Below, one piece after another: positions 1 to 8,258 of a DNA stretch of 28,552 nucleotides (positions are counted from its first letter, which is position 1; every line of letters begins with the position of its first letter). Below the pieces are notes generated by a model that saw only the letters and a program-made list of their open reading frames with translations, was not told the DNA's origin and did no database searches. This DNA is from CAZMGG01 sp964565715 (GTDB lineage: Bacteria; Planctomycetota; UBA1135; UBA2386), in assembly GCA_964565715.1 (NCBI GenBank), contig CAZMGG010000071.1:1-28552 (forward strand), read 5' to 3'. The position numbers were made by a program, and so were the translations under genes.

Positions 1-600
1 CTCGCCGCGCAGTTCGTCCATCAGGTCGAGGATCTCGCGCTCGGTGTTGCTGTCGAGGTTGCCGGTGGCCTCGTCGGCCAGCAGGAACAGGGGATCGTTC
101 ATCAGGGCCCGGGCGATGGCGACGCGCTGCTGCTGGCCGCCGGACAGCTCGAGCGGCCGATGACCGAGCCTGCCGCCGAGGCCGACGCGCTCGGCCAGGT
201 GCTCGGCCTTGCGCCGCGATTCGGGGCCGACGCGTCCCTGGTAGAACAGCGGCACCTCCAGGTTCTCCAGCACGGTGAGCTGCGGGATCAGGTTGAACGA
301 CTGGAAGATGAAGCCGATCTCGCGGCTGCGCACGTCGGACAGGGCGTCGTCGTCGAGCTTGCTCACGTCGCGGCCGCCGATGCGGTACTCGCCGTGGGTC
401 GGCCGGTCGAGACAGCCCAGGATGTTGAGCATGGTGCTCTTGCCGGAGCCCGAGCGGCCCATGATGGCCAGGTAGTCACCCTGCAGGACCTGCACGGAGA
501 CGCCGTCCAGGGCCTTCACGACGTTGTCGCCCATCACGTAGTGGCGATGGACGTCGACGAACTCGGCGATCACCCGCCGACCATCGGCGGTGGGCGTCAT
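1..600 (-). CDS. ABC transporter ATP-binding protein, MacB/LolD type (3' end outside window)
   Basis: This is the cytoplasmic ATPase of a MacB/LolD-type ABC transporter, which powers export or lipoprotein/macrolide-type efflux with an inner-membrane permease. It starts at ATG 600 and runs off the left edge after 200 residues; the full family length is about 225-240. Visible motifs are Walker A GRSGSGKST (48-56), Q-loop Gln100, signature LSGGQQQRVAIARAL (152-166) and Walker B LFLLADEATGNLD (171-183). The family usually has DEPTGNLD; here the proline is alanine. The start overlaps the stop of the adaptor gene by four bases (ATGA), so the two are probably translationally coupled. A MacB-like permease should follow to the left. 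The family call is firm; the substrate is unknown. Confidence 0.95.
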   Translation of the reverse strand, partial: MTPTADGRRVIAEFVDVHRHYVMGDNVVKALDGVSVQVLQGDYLAIMGRSGSGKSTMLNILGCLDRPTHGEYRIGGRDVSKLDDDALSDVRSREIGFIFQSFNLIPQLTVLENLEVPLFYQGRVGPESRRKAEHLAERVGLGGRLGHRPLELSGGQQQRVAIARALMNDPLFLLADEATGNLDSNTEREILDLMDELRGE

Positions 601-2777
601 CGGGGATTGCCGCCGCGCTCGCCACCGCCGGGACCGGCGCCCTGGCCGCCACCGGGGCCGCGGCCGCCGCCGCCCTGGCCGCGGAACTGCTGCATCAGGC
701 GCTGGCCCTCCTCGTACTTCGCCGCGAGGTCGGGCTGTTCGGCCTTCAGGGCGGCCTGCACGTCAGGCTCGGCCAGCATCGCCGAGCGCTGCCGGCGGTC
801 GGCGATCTCCTCCTGCCGGTCGGGGTACTTCTGCTCGAGCCAGGCGCGGATCGCCTCGTTGGTCACCCGCATCGCCGCCATCTGCTGCTGCATCTCCTCG
901 CTCATGCCCGGCATGCCGCCCTGGCCGCCGCCCTGGCCGCGGCCGGGCCGTCGGCCGCCGTTCTCGCCGCCAGGCGTGTTGCCGGCGGTGGCCGGGTTCT
1001 CGCCCGGCGTCGGGTTCCCGGCGGCCGCCGGCTTCTCCTCGGTCAGCAGCGGCGCCGGCGTCGGCGGCTGCGGCAGGTCGGGCGTCGGCGCGCCGAGCGG
1101 CGGCGCCAGGTAGACCTTGTCGCCAGCCTTGACGCCGGTCTGGATCGAGACGTGCTCGGCGTTGTGACGGCCGACGTCCACCGGGGTCGCCACCGGGCCG
1201 CCTGGCGTCTGCAGCCAGACGTAGTTGACCGAACGGTCGCGTCGCACGGCCTGCAGGGGCACGATCAGCGCGTCCTTGACCTCGTCCACCAGGATGGTGA
1301 CGCCCGCCGCCATGCGCGAGCGGAGCTGGCTCTCGGGGTTCTCGCCGTCCAGCTCGACCACCGTGGTGTAGACCTTGCGGTCGCTGCTCATCCAGCCGCT
1401 GTTGCTGTCGGCCACCGGCGCCACCCGGGTGACGCGGCCGGTGAAGGTCCGGTCGGGGAACGCCTCCACCGACACCAGGGCCCGCTGGCCGACGGCGACC
1501 TGGTCGATCACCGCCTCCTGCACCTTGACCACCGCCGTCATCCGCGTGGTGTCGGGCAGGATGATGAGGTCCTGGCGCTCGCGCACGCTGATGCCCTCGC
1601 GCACCGACTCGGAACTGCGGCGGTCGCGCTCCAGGCGGGCGTAGACCACGAGGCCTGGGGTCGGGGCGTAGATCTTGGCGTTGCGGATCTGCTTCTCCAG
1701 GTTGTCGAGGCGGCCCTTGGCGAGGTTGTATTCGAGCTGCTTGCTCTTCATCTCGCTGTCGGCCTTGGTCTCCTCGGCCTGGTTGCTGGCCAGCACGCGC
1801 TCCAGCTCGAGGGCCGCGTTCTCGACCTTCTGGGTCAGCTCGATGCGTTCCTTCGACAGGGTGTAGTTGATCAGCAGGTCGAGGTCGTTCCAGGCCAGCG
1901 TCACCTTCGACATCTGGCTCTGGAAGGCGAGGTCGTGGCCCTCCAACTCGTTGCGGGTGATGAACTGCTTGGCGGCCAGCCGCTGGCTGTGGCGGAAGGT
2001 GTCCTCCTTGACCTTCAGGTCCGCCATCGCCAGCCGGATCTGGTCGACCTGCTGCAGGATCTTGTTGGCCATCTCGCCCATGTCGCGCTCGAGCGGGTCG
2101 CCGGCGGCCTGCTCGCCGCCGCGCAGCAGGGCGGCGGTCTTCGGCGAGATCTGCAGCAGTTCGCGGGCCTTGTCCACCAGCGCGGCGAAGTTGCGCGGAT
2201 CGACCTGGGTGATGATGCGGGTGCCGGTCTGACCCTCGTCGCCGGCCTGCGCCACCGGCGGCGCCGACGACACGAGGTCGCGCAGCTTCTGCACCATGTC
2301 GCCGTTGCGGCCCTGGCTGCCGGCCTGCTCGCCCTTCGGGCGGCCGAGGAACTTCTCCAGCTCCATCTGCGAGATCAGCAGGCCGCTCTCGGCGGTGGTG
2401 CGCTTGGCCACCAGCTCCTTCTGCAGGATCTCCAGGCTCTTGGCCGCCTGCGCCAGGGCCGCCTCGGCCTTGGCCACCGTGATGCCCTGGTTGTCGCGCT
2501 TGTCGATCAGCTCGCTGGAGTCGAGCTCGACCAGCTTGTCGCCCTGCTTGACCGTCGAGCCCTCCGGCACGATGGAGATGATCGTCGCCTGGCCCTCCAG
2601 CTCGGAGCGGACGTAGGTCTCGCGGAGCGCCTGCAGCTCGGCGTTCTCCTTGATCGTGATCTGCATGTCGCGGCGGACCACCTCGAACAGGTTGGGGGAG
2701 CCGGCGGCGGCCGCGGGCTGGTCGCCGCAGGCGGGCAGCGCCAGCAGCAGGAGGAAGGGGACGTGGCGGGCGGTCAT
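597..2777 (-). CDS. HlyD/MacA-like periplasmic adaptor lipoprotein, unusually long
   Basis: This is the periplasmic adaptor of a tripartite efflux system, linking the inner-membrane ABC transporter to the TolC-like outer-membrane protein. The N-terminus is a lipoprotein signal with LALPAC, lipid Cys17. A biotinyl-lipoyl half-motif (about 60-95) is followed by a very long helical hairpin (about 100-365), then the second half-motif (IRNAKIYAPTPGLVVYARL, about 366-385) and beta-barrel and membrane-proximal domains to about 570. At 726 residues it is nearly twice the usual 350-450. The extra length comes from the hairpin and from a Pro/Gly-rich tail that encloses a charged helical segment (about 615-700). 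It overlaps both neighbours by four bases (ATGA). The family assignment is firm; the role of the tail is unknown. Confidence 0.92.
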   Translation of the reverse strand: MTARHVPFLLLLALPACGDQPAAAAGSPNLFEVVRRDMQITIKENAELQALRETYVRSELEGQATIISIVPEGSTVKQGDKLVELDSSELIDKRDNQGITVAKAEAALAQAAKSLEILQKELVAKRTTAESGLLISQMELEKFLGRPKGEQAGSQGRNGDMVQKLRDLVSSAPPVAQAGDEGQTGTRIITQVDPRNFAALVDKARELLQISPKTAALLRGGEQAAGDPLERDMGEMANKILQQVDQIRLAMADLKVKEDTFRHSQRLAAKQFITRNELEGHDLAFQSQMSKVTLAWNDLDLLINYTLSKERIELTQKVENAALELERVLASNQAEETKADSEMKSKQLEYNLAKGRLDNLEKQIRNAKIYAPTPGLVVYARLERDRRSSESVREGISVRERQDLIILPDTTRMTAVVKVQEAVIDQVAVGQRALVSVEAFPDRTFTGRVTRVAPVADSNSGWMSSDRKVYTTVVELDGENPESQLRSRMAAGVTILVDEVKDALIVPLQAVRRDRSVNYVWLQTPGGPVATPVDVGRHNAEHVSIQTGVKAGDKVYLAPPLGAPTPDLPQPPTPAPLLTEEKPAAAGNPTPGENPATAGNTPGGENGGRRPGRGQGGGQGGMPGMSEEMQQQMAAMRVTNEAIRAWLEQKYPDRQEEIADRRQRSAMLAEPDVQAALKAEQPDLAAKYEEGQRLMQQFRGQGGGGRGPGGGQGAGPGGGERGGNPR

Positions 2778-4393
2778 GGGTTCTCCTCGGCGGCGGGCTG
2801 CGGCATCGGCAGGGCCGGATCGAAGCGCAGGCCCTTGGGCTCGAGCACGAGGCCCTCCAGGTCGCGCAGCAGTTCGAGACGGGCGATCGAGTAGTCGACG
2901 ATGGCGGCGGTCAGGCTGAGCTGGCTCTGCAGCAGCGAGTCCTTGGCGTCCAGCACCTCCAGGGCCTGGGTGCGGCCGGCGTTGTAGAGCTCGGTGGTGC
3001 TCTCCACCCGGGTCTCGGCGTTCTTCAGCGCCTCCACCTGGATGCGGTAGCTGTCGTAGGCCGACTGGATGTTGCGCAGCGAGGCGCGGATGGCCTGGCC
3101 GATCTGGTCCTCGCTCTGCTCGCGGGCGCGGATCTGCGCGTCGAGCGCGATCAGGGCGCTGCGGTAGGCGTTGCGCTCGGCCAGCTTGTCCAGGGCCAGG
3201 TCCAGGTCGAAGCCCAGGGACCAGTTGACCCGCGACCAGTCCAGGTTGAGGCCGGTGCCGCTCTCGGCCGGCACGTTCAGGGCGGCGCTGAAGTCGAGGC
3301 TCATCTGCAGGGCGTCCTCGGACACCATCACCCGGCGCCCGGCGTCCTCGACGTTGTCGATCACCGTGCGGTGGTCGTAGCGGCGCTGCAGGGCCAGCGC
3401 GATCAAGCCCGGCTCGTCCAGCGCCAGCGGCGTGACACCGCGGTTGGCCAGCCGGTCGAGTTCGGCGGGATCGAGGTCGAGCTGCGCCCCGACCGGCAGG
3501 CCCAGGGTGACCTTGAAGCGGTCCAGCGCCGACTCCAGGCGGTTCCTGGCCTGCACCCGGGCGATGTCGGCGCTGAACTCGCTCTGCTGGGCGCGGCCGA
3601 GGTCGCTGATCGTGCGGCGGCCGGCCCGGAACAGCTCCTCGATCTGCTGCCGCGACTGCACGAACGAGGCGTAGTTGGCCTCGACGTTCCGCAGATCCTG
3701 CATCTGCTGGACGATGCCGTAGTAGTCGCTCACCACCTGCACGGCGAACGTCGCCCGGAAGCGCTCGAACGAGCGCATCTGGTAGACGACGTCGCGTTCG
3801 GCCTGGGTCAGCGGCTCGCGGACGATGGCGCGGCCGGCGCCGCGCAGCAGCGGCTGGGTCAGGGTCAGGTTGAGGATCGAGCTGCCGTCGAAGCGGCCGC
3901 CGTTCACCAGCGAGCGCAGGAAGGTGTTGACGAAGGACGCCACCACCCGGGTGCCGGCCACCGAGGTCACCGAGGCGCCCAGGTCGTCGCTCAGCCGGGC
4001 GTCGGCGGTCTGGTCGGCCACTCCGGACACCTCGGCCGACCCGCCGCCGCCCCAGCGGATCGCGAAGTCGTGCTGGCTGCGGGTCAGGCTCAGCGCCGCC
4101 AGGTAGAGCTGCTCCTTCTGCCGCTGGAAGTCGCGGCTGTTCTCGGCGGCCACGTCCAGGGCCTCGGGCAGCGACAGCCGCACCGGCGTCGGGCTCGCCG
4201 CCAGCCGGGCCCGCAGGGTGTCCACCGGCCGCTCGACGGTCCAGGTCTTGGGCAGGCCGGTGACGTCGCCGGCGGTCTTCTCCAGGATCGGATAGACCTG
4301 CTTGTCGGCGGACTCGCGGTTGTAGTCGCCGGACCAGCAGCCGGCGAGCAGGGGCACGAACCAGAGGAGGGCGGGGAGGGGGCGGGCGGGCAC
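2774..4393 (-). CDS. TolC-family outer membrane efflux lipoprotein
   Basis: This is the outer-membrane channel of the exporter encoded with the two downstream genes. The 539-residue protein starts at GTG 4393 and has a short signal with lipobox LLAGC (Cys19), so it is probably lipidated like OprM/NodT-type channels. Two long alpha-helical repeats (about 80-290 and 300-515), rich in Ala, Gln, Arg and Leu with regular heptads, match the OEP repeat pattern, for example LYLAALSLTRSQHDF and TELYNAGRTQALEVLDAKDS. It is the first gene of the operon and its stop overlaps the adaptor start (ATGA). No strong Shine-Dalgarno is seen before the GTG. Two copies of ACCGTAA (revcomp TTACGGT, near 4406 and 4437), 31 bp apart, lie upstream and could be regulatory; this is speculative. 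Confidence 0.93.
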   Translation of the reverse strand: MPARPLPALLWFVPLLAGCWSGDYNRESADKQVYPILEKTAGDVTGLPKTWTVERPVDTLRARLAASPTPVRLSLPEALDVAAENSRDFQRQKEQLYLAALSLTRSQHDFAIRWGGGGSAEVSGVADQTADARLSDDLGASVTSVAGTRVVASFVNTFLRSLVNGGRFDGSSILNLTLTQPLLRGAGRAIVREPLTQAERDVVYQMRSFERFRATFAVQVVSDYYGIVQQMQDLRNVEANYASFVQSRQQIEELFRAGRRTISDLGRAQQSEFSADIARVQARNRLESALDRFKVTLGLPVGAQLDLDPAELDRLANRGVTPLALDEPGLIALALQRRYDHRTVIDNVEDAGRRVMVSEDALQMSLDFSAALNVPAESGTGLNLDWSRVNWSLGFDLDLALDKLAERNAYRSALIALDAQIRAREQSEDQIGQAIRASLRNIQSAYDSYRIQVEALKNAETRVESTTELYNAGRTQALEVLDAKDSLLQSQLSLTAAIVDYSIARLELLRDLEGLVLEPKGLRFDPALPMPQPAAEENP

Positions 4394-4443
4394 GGGCGGT
4401 CGTCGTTACGGTCGCAGAGTCACGCGGACCACGCCTTTACGGT

Positions 4444-4473
4444 GCGGAAACGGCTTTCCGCCAAGTCTTTTTT
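4444..4473 (+). terminator. Intrinsic terminator-like hairpin in the tolC/coaB divergent region
   Basis: A perfect 7-bp stem GCGGAAA/TTTCCGC with loop CGGC is followed after four bases by TCTTTTTT. This is the clearest Rho-independent terminator shape in the window and the only long T-tract. It reads on the plus strand, 112 bases before the coaB start, and no plus-strand gene ends upstream of it. It may attenuate coaB, end a short RNA, or block antisense transcription. Confidence 0.55.
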
Positions 4474-4585
4474 GGCCCGCGGACGGGGGGACGCCGGTAC
4501 CATCCCGCCTCTCGGCGGTGGCCTCCAGGTCGGTGGGGGCCGCCGGCGGTTCCTGCTCGAAGATCTGATTGCGGCGTGCGGAGGG

Positions 4586-5242
4586 GTGTTGGTAGCGATC
4601 CTCGTCACCGCGGGGCCGACCCGCGAGCATCTGGACGAAGTCCGGTTCCTGGCCAACGGCAGTTCGGGCCGGATGGGCTGCGCCCTGGCCGCGGTGGCCG
4701 CCGCCGCCGGCCACCGGGTGACCCTGGTGCTCGGGCCCGTCGCGGTGGAGCCGCCGCCCGGCGTGACCGTGGTGCCGGTGGTGTCCGCTCTGGAGATGCA
4801 GCAGGCCGCGGCCGGCCTCTGGCCGGCGTGCGACGTGCTGATCGCCGCCGCCGCGGTGGCCGACTACCGGCCCCGCCAGCGGCTCGCCGGCAAGCCGCCC
4901 AAGACCGGCCCCTGGACCCTCGAACTGGTGCCCAATCCGGACATCGTTGCGACGCTGGCCGCCGCCAAGGGCGAGCGGGTGGTGGTGGGCTTCGCGCTGG
5001 AATCGGCGGCGGCCGACGCGGTGGAGGCCGAGGCCCGCGCCCTGGACAAGCTGCGCCGCAAGCACCTCGACCTCATCGTCGCCAATCGCAGCGAGGTGAT
5101 CGGCAGCGACGAGGCAGCGGCGGTGCTGCTGTGGCGCGATGGCCGCCGCGAGACCGTCCCCCGCGCCGGCAAGGACCGCGTGGCGCAGCGCGTCGTCGAA
5201 GCCGCGGTGCAGTTGTGGCAGGATCGGCGGCGCAAGGCATGA
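4586..5242 (+). CDS. coaB: Phosphopantothenate-cysteine ligase, stand-alone CoaB
   Basis: This enzyme joins 4'-phosphopantothenate to cysteine, using a nucleotide triphosphate, in coenzyme A synthesis. The 218-residue protein corresponds only to the C-terminal half of the usual bifunctional CoaBC. Family motifs are ILVTAGPTREHLDEVRFLAN (5-24), GSSGRMG, VSALEM (66-71), AAAVADYR, conserved lysines in LAGKPPK, and VPNPDIV. The CoaC flavoprotein decarboxylase half is absent and no flavoprotein gene is nearby. The start is uncertain: GTG 4586 or TTG 4589. GGAGG at 4580-4584 is close to both, and the family start fits either. The stop overlaps the ATG of a possible 24-codon ORF that leads into ftsK. 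Confidence 0.9.
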   Translation: MLVAILVTAGPTREHLDEVRFLANGSSGRMGCALAAVAAAAGHRVTLVLGPVAVEPPPGVTVVPVVSALEMQQAAAGLWPACDVLIAAAAVADYRPRQRLAGKPPKTGPWTLELVPNPDIVATLAAAKGERVVVGFALESAAADAVEAEARALDKLRRKHLDLIVANRSEVIGSDEAAAVLLWRDGRRETVPRAGKDRVAQRVVEAAVQLWQDRRRKA

Positions 5243-5313
5243 CCGGCAGCATGACCCACCTCATCAGGATCCCGCGGACCACCAGCACGCCGGCGAACGG
5301 GGGGCGCCCGTGA
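5239..5313 (+). CDS. Possible 24-codon bridging ORF between coaB and ftsK
   Basis: An ATG at 5239 overlaps the coaB stop as ATGA, and the frame ends exactly at 5313, overlapping the ftsK GTG start as GTGA. The 24-residue product begins MTGSMTHLIRIPRTT and ends NGGRP, with no recognised domain. Four-base overlaps at both ends suggest translational coupling by ribosome re-initiation, which may matter more than the peptide. No good Shine-Dalgarno precedes it. It could be chance. Confidence 0.3.
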   Translation: MTGSMTHLIRIPRTTSTPANGGRP

Positions 5314-8105
5314 CCCGGCGCGGCAAGGGCCGGCACTTCGTGCCGGTGGAGCAGGCGCCCACCGGCGCCCTGTCGCAGCGGGCGCGGGAACTGATCGCGC
5401 TGGCGTTGTGCGGCTTCAGCCTCTACGCGCTGCTCTGCCTCGCGTCGTTCCGGCGCGGACCGGTGGGCGAGGGGCCGATCCCGTCGGACGGCCTGACCAA
5501 CCTCGGCGGGCAGGTGGGCTACCACCTCGCCTACGGCTTCGACTTCGTGTTCGGCTTCGCCGCCTGGCTGCCGTTCCTGATGCTGCTCTGCTACGCGGTC
5601 CTGCTGTTCCTGCACCGCAGGGTCGAGCGGGTCGTCGTCAAGGTGGTGGGCGGGCTGATGTTCACCGCCATGATCGCCCTGTTCCTGGCGGGGCCCGACG
5701 GCGGCAACGGCGTCACCGAGCTGACGCCGTGGGGCGGCGGCGGCCGCTTCGGCGCCAACCTGTCGCCGCGGCTCACCAACGCCTTCGGCGGCCCGGGCCG
5801 GGTCCTGCTGCTGACGTTCGGCGCCGTGGTGTCGCTGGTGATCGTCACCGAGTGGTTGTTCAGCGTGCTGGTGCTGCGGACCTGGGCCGCCCTGCAGCGC
5901 GCCTGGGCGCGGCTGCGCGGCCAGACCGTGACGGGCGGGCTGCTGCCGGCCGGCGGGCCTGCTGCCCTGGGCCTCGCCGGCGCCGACCGGGATGCCGCGG
6001 CCGACGCCGACGGCGCCGCGGGGACCCGCGGTGCCTCGCGCCGCCGCCGTGGCACTGCCGCGGCGGGCGCTGGCGACGCGGACGACGATCTGCTCGACAT
6101 CGAGGTGCAGTTCGAGCCGGGCGCCGCCCTGACGACGGAGGCGGCGGAAGCCGACGAGGGGGCCGAGGTCGACGAGGACCGGGCGGAGGCCGGCGATGAC
6201 GGTGACATCCTCGACGATGCAGCCGACGATGCAGCCGACGATGCAGCCGACGAAGACGCCGGGGCCGACGCGGCGGCGGCGGCCGACGACGAAGACGGCG
6301 AAGAGGCCGACGACGAGGCAGACGAGGAAGACGACGCCTCCGGCGACGCCACCGACGGCGAGGCCGGCGATCACGCCGTGCTGACGCCGGCGGCGCCGAA
6401 GCCGAAGCCCAGACCGAAGCCGAAGCCCAAGCCGAAGGCGAGGCCCAAGCCCCGCGCCCAGGCCGAACTGCCGTTCGCCGGCCCCTACCCGTTCCCGCCG
6501 AACACGCTGTTCCGCGAACCGCTGAGCCAGGACCAGGGTGCCACCAGCGAGACGCTCACCACCAATTCCGAGGCCATCGTCCAGCGGCTCGGTTCCTTTG
6601 GCGTGCAGAGTGAGGTGGTCGGCGTGTCGGTCGGCCCGGCCGTCACCCAGTACGAGCTGCGGCTGGCCGAGGGCATCCGCGTCACCAAGGTGACCGCGTT
6701 CGAGCCCGACCTGGCGGCGGCGCTGAAGGCCATGTCGGTGCGCGTGGTGGCGCCGATCCCGGGCAAGGACACCATCGGCATCGAGGTGCCCAACGAGGAG
6801 CGCCAGATGGTCGTCATGCGGGAGCTGCTGGACCAGTTCGGCCGCGCCGAGGACATGGCGATCCCCCTGTTCCTCGGCAAGGACGTGGCCGGCTGCCCGA
6901 TCGTCGAGGACCTGGCCCGGATGCCGCACCTGCTGATCGCCGGCACCACCGGCTCGGGCAAGTCGGTGTGCATCAACACGATCCTGCTGTCGATCCTGAT
7001 GACCCGCACCCCGGCGCAGGTGCGGATGATCCTGATCGATCCGAAGATGGTGGAGCTGCAGGCCTACGGCAAGGTGCCGCACCTGTGCTGCGACGTCGTC
7101 ACCAACATGAAGAAGGCGCCGTCGGTGCTGCAGTGGGCGGTGGACGAGATGGAGAACCGCTACGCCGCGCTGTCGGCGGCCGGCGTCAACCACATCAAGT
7201 CCTACAACCGGCTCGGCGAGCAGGAGCTGCGCCGGCGCCTGCAGAAGGACGTGCCGGCGGACCGCGTGCAGCTGCCCTACATCGTGCTGGTGATCGACGA
7301 GCTGGCCGACCTGATGGCGGTGGGCCGCAACGAGGTCGAGGACTCGATCCAGCGTCTGGCGCAGAAGTCGCGCGCCGTCGGCATGCACGTGATCCTGGCG
7401 ACGCAGCGGCCCAGCACCGACGTGATCACCGGCGTCATCAAGGCCAACCTGCCCTGCCAGATCGCCTTCAAGGTCAACCGGCGGATCGACTCCCGCGTGA
7501 TCCTGGACCAGAACGGCGCCGACAAGCTGCTGGGCCACGGCGACATGCTCTACGTGCCGCCCGGCGGCGGCTCGACGGTGCGCGCCCAGGGCACCTTCGT
7601 CGGCGACGACGAGATCCGGGCGGTGACGGCCTTCCTGGAGGCCGAGGGGCAGAAGCCGGCGTTCCTGCCGTCGCTGATGCAGACCCAGAGCAGTTCGCGG
7701 CCGTCGCCGGCCCAGGAGGACCCGCTGTTCAAGGAGGCGGTCGAGGTCATCCTGGGCCAGCAGCGCGGCTCGGCGACCCTGCTGCAGCGGGCGCTGTCGG
7801 TGGGCTACACCCGCGCCACGCGCCTGCTCGAGCTGATGGAGGCCGATGGCTTGGTGGGGCCGTTCGTCGGCTCCAAGTCGCGGGAGGTGCTGCTGACCCT
7901 GGAGGAGTGGCACGAACGCGAGGCGGCGATGGCGGCGGAACTGGCGGCGTTGGCGGCGGGCGAGACCGACGCCGACGCAGCGGAGGACACTGCCGACGAG
8001 GCGGCCGACGATGCCGAGGCTGCCATGGTGGGCGACGGCGGTGACCCCGACGGCGCCGACGGCGAGGCCGGCAGCGAGGCTGGCGACGAGGCCGAGCGCG
8101 CCTGA
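5310..8105 (+). CDS. ftsK: DNA translocase FtsK/SpoIIIE
   Basis: This hexameric membrane-anchored ATPase pumps chromosomal DNA through the division septum. GTG 5310 is chosen because it puts the membrane domain at the N-terminus and follows a G-rich stretch; the product is 931 residues. Four membrane segments lie near 28-47, 78-101, 107-127 and 164-188. A linker follows with an acidic part (about 260-360) and a Lys-Pro repeat (about 363-382). The motor has Walker A GTTGSGKS (545-552), Walker B VLVIDE (659-664) and the conserved SRAVGMHVILATQRPS. A winged-helix gamma domain (about 802-865, EVILGQQRGSATLLQRALS) reads orienting sequences. The extra C-terminal tail is strongly acidic and low in complexity. 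It lies downstream of coaB and directly upstream of an FtsK-like paralogue. Confidence 0.97.
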   Translation: MTRRGKGRHFVPVEQAPTGALSQRARELIALALCGFSLYALLCLASFRRGPVGEGPIPSDGLTNLGGQVGYHLAYGFDFVFGFAAWLPFLMLLCYAVLLFLHRRVERVVVKVVGGLMFTAMIALFLAGPDGGNGVTELTPWGGGGRFGANLSPRLTNAFGGPGRVLLLTFGAVVSLVIVTEWLFSVLVLRTWAALQRAWARLRGQTVTGGLLPAGGPAALGLAGADRDAAADADGAAGTRGASRRRRGTAAAGAGDADDDLLDIEVQFEPGAALTTEAAEADEGAEVDEDRAEAGDDGDILDDAADDAADDAADEDAGADAAAAADDEDGEEADDEADEEDDASGDATDGEAGDHAVLTPAAPKPKPRPKPKPKPKARPKPRAQAELPFAGPYPFPPNTLFREPLSQDQGATSETLTTNSEAIVQRLGSFGVQSEVVGVSVGPAVTQYELRLAEGIRVTKVTAFEPDLAAALKAMSVRVVAPIPGKDTIGIEVPNEERQMVVMRELLDQFGRAEDMAIPLFLGKDVAGCPIVEDLARMPHLLIAGTTGSGKSVCINTILLSILMTRTPAQVRMILIDPKMVELQAYGKVPHLCCDVVTNMKKAPSVLQWAVDEMENRYAALSAAGVNHIKSYNRLGEQELRRRLQKDVPADRVQLPYIVLVIDELADLMAVGRNEVEDSIQRLAQKSRAVGMHVILATQRPSTDVITGVIKANLPCQIAFKVNRRIDSRVILDQNGADKLLGHGDMLYVPPGGGSTVRAQGTFVGDDEIRAVTAFLEAEGQKPAFLPSLMQTQSSSRPSPAQEDPLFKEAVEVILGQQRGSATLLQRALSVGYTRATRLLELMEADGLVGPFVGSKSREVLLTLEEWHEREAAMAAELAALAAGETDADAAEDTADEAADDAEAAMVGDGGDPDGADGEAGSEAGDEAERA
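6213..6248 (+). repeat. Tandem 12-bp repeat in the ftsK linker
   Basis: Three exact copies of GACGATGCAGCC encode Asp-Asp-Ala-Ala repeats in the acidic linker of FtsK. The array keeps the reading frame and is probably prone to length variation. Confidence 0.85.
6396..6454 (+). repeat. Lys-Pro coding repeat in the ftsK linker
   Basis: Degenerate six-base units (CCGAAG, CCCAAG, CCGAGG) encode an alternating Pro-Lys/Arg tract of about 20 residues between the acidic linker and the motor. The charge switches abruptly from strongly acidic to strongly basic just before the DNA-pumping domain. Confidence 0.75.
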
Positions 8106-8186
8106 TGTCGCGCGGCCGCAGCCTCGCTGTCCACGGAATCTCCCCATGACTTTCCACGGCACGGCCCAGCGGACCTTTGCACCCAT

Positions 8187-8219
8187 GTGCTTGTGGGGGC
8201 TCCGGCGGCCCCGTAGATT
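8187..8219 (+). promoter_or_regulatory. Putative sigma70-type promoter of the FtsK-like gene
   Basis: GTGCTTGTG at 8187-8195 contains a -35-like TTGTGG (8191-8196). After 17 bases follows TAGATT (8214-8219), fitting TANNNT. The same GTGCTTGTG with nearly the same spacing occurs before dnaB. It is a prediction from sequence only. Confidence 0.45.
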
Positions 8220-8258
8220 CCCTTGCGGTTCCTGGCCAACGGCCCGGGAGGGGCCGCA

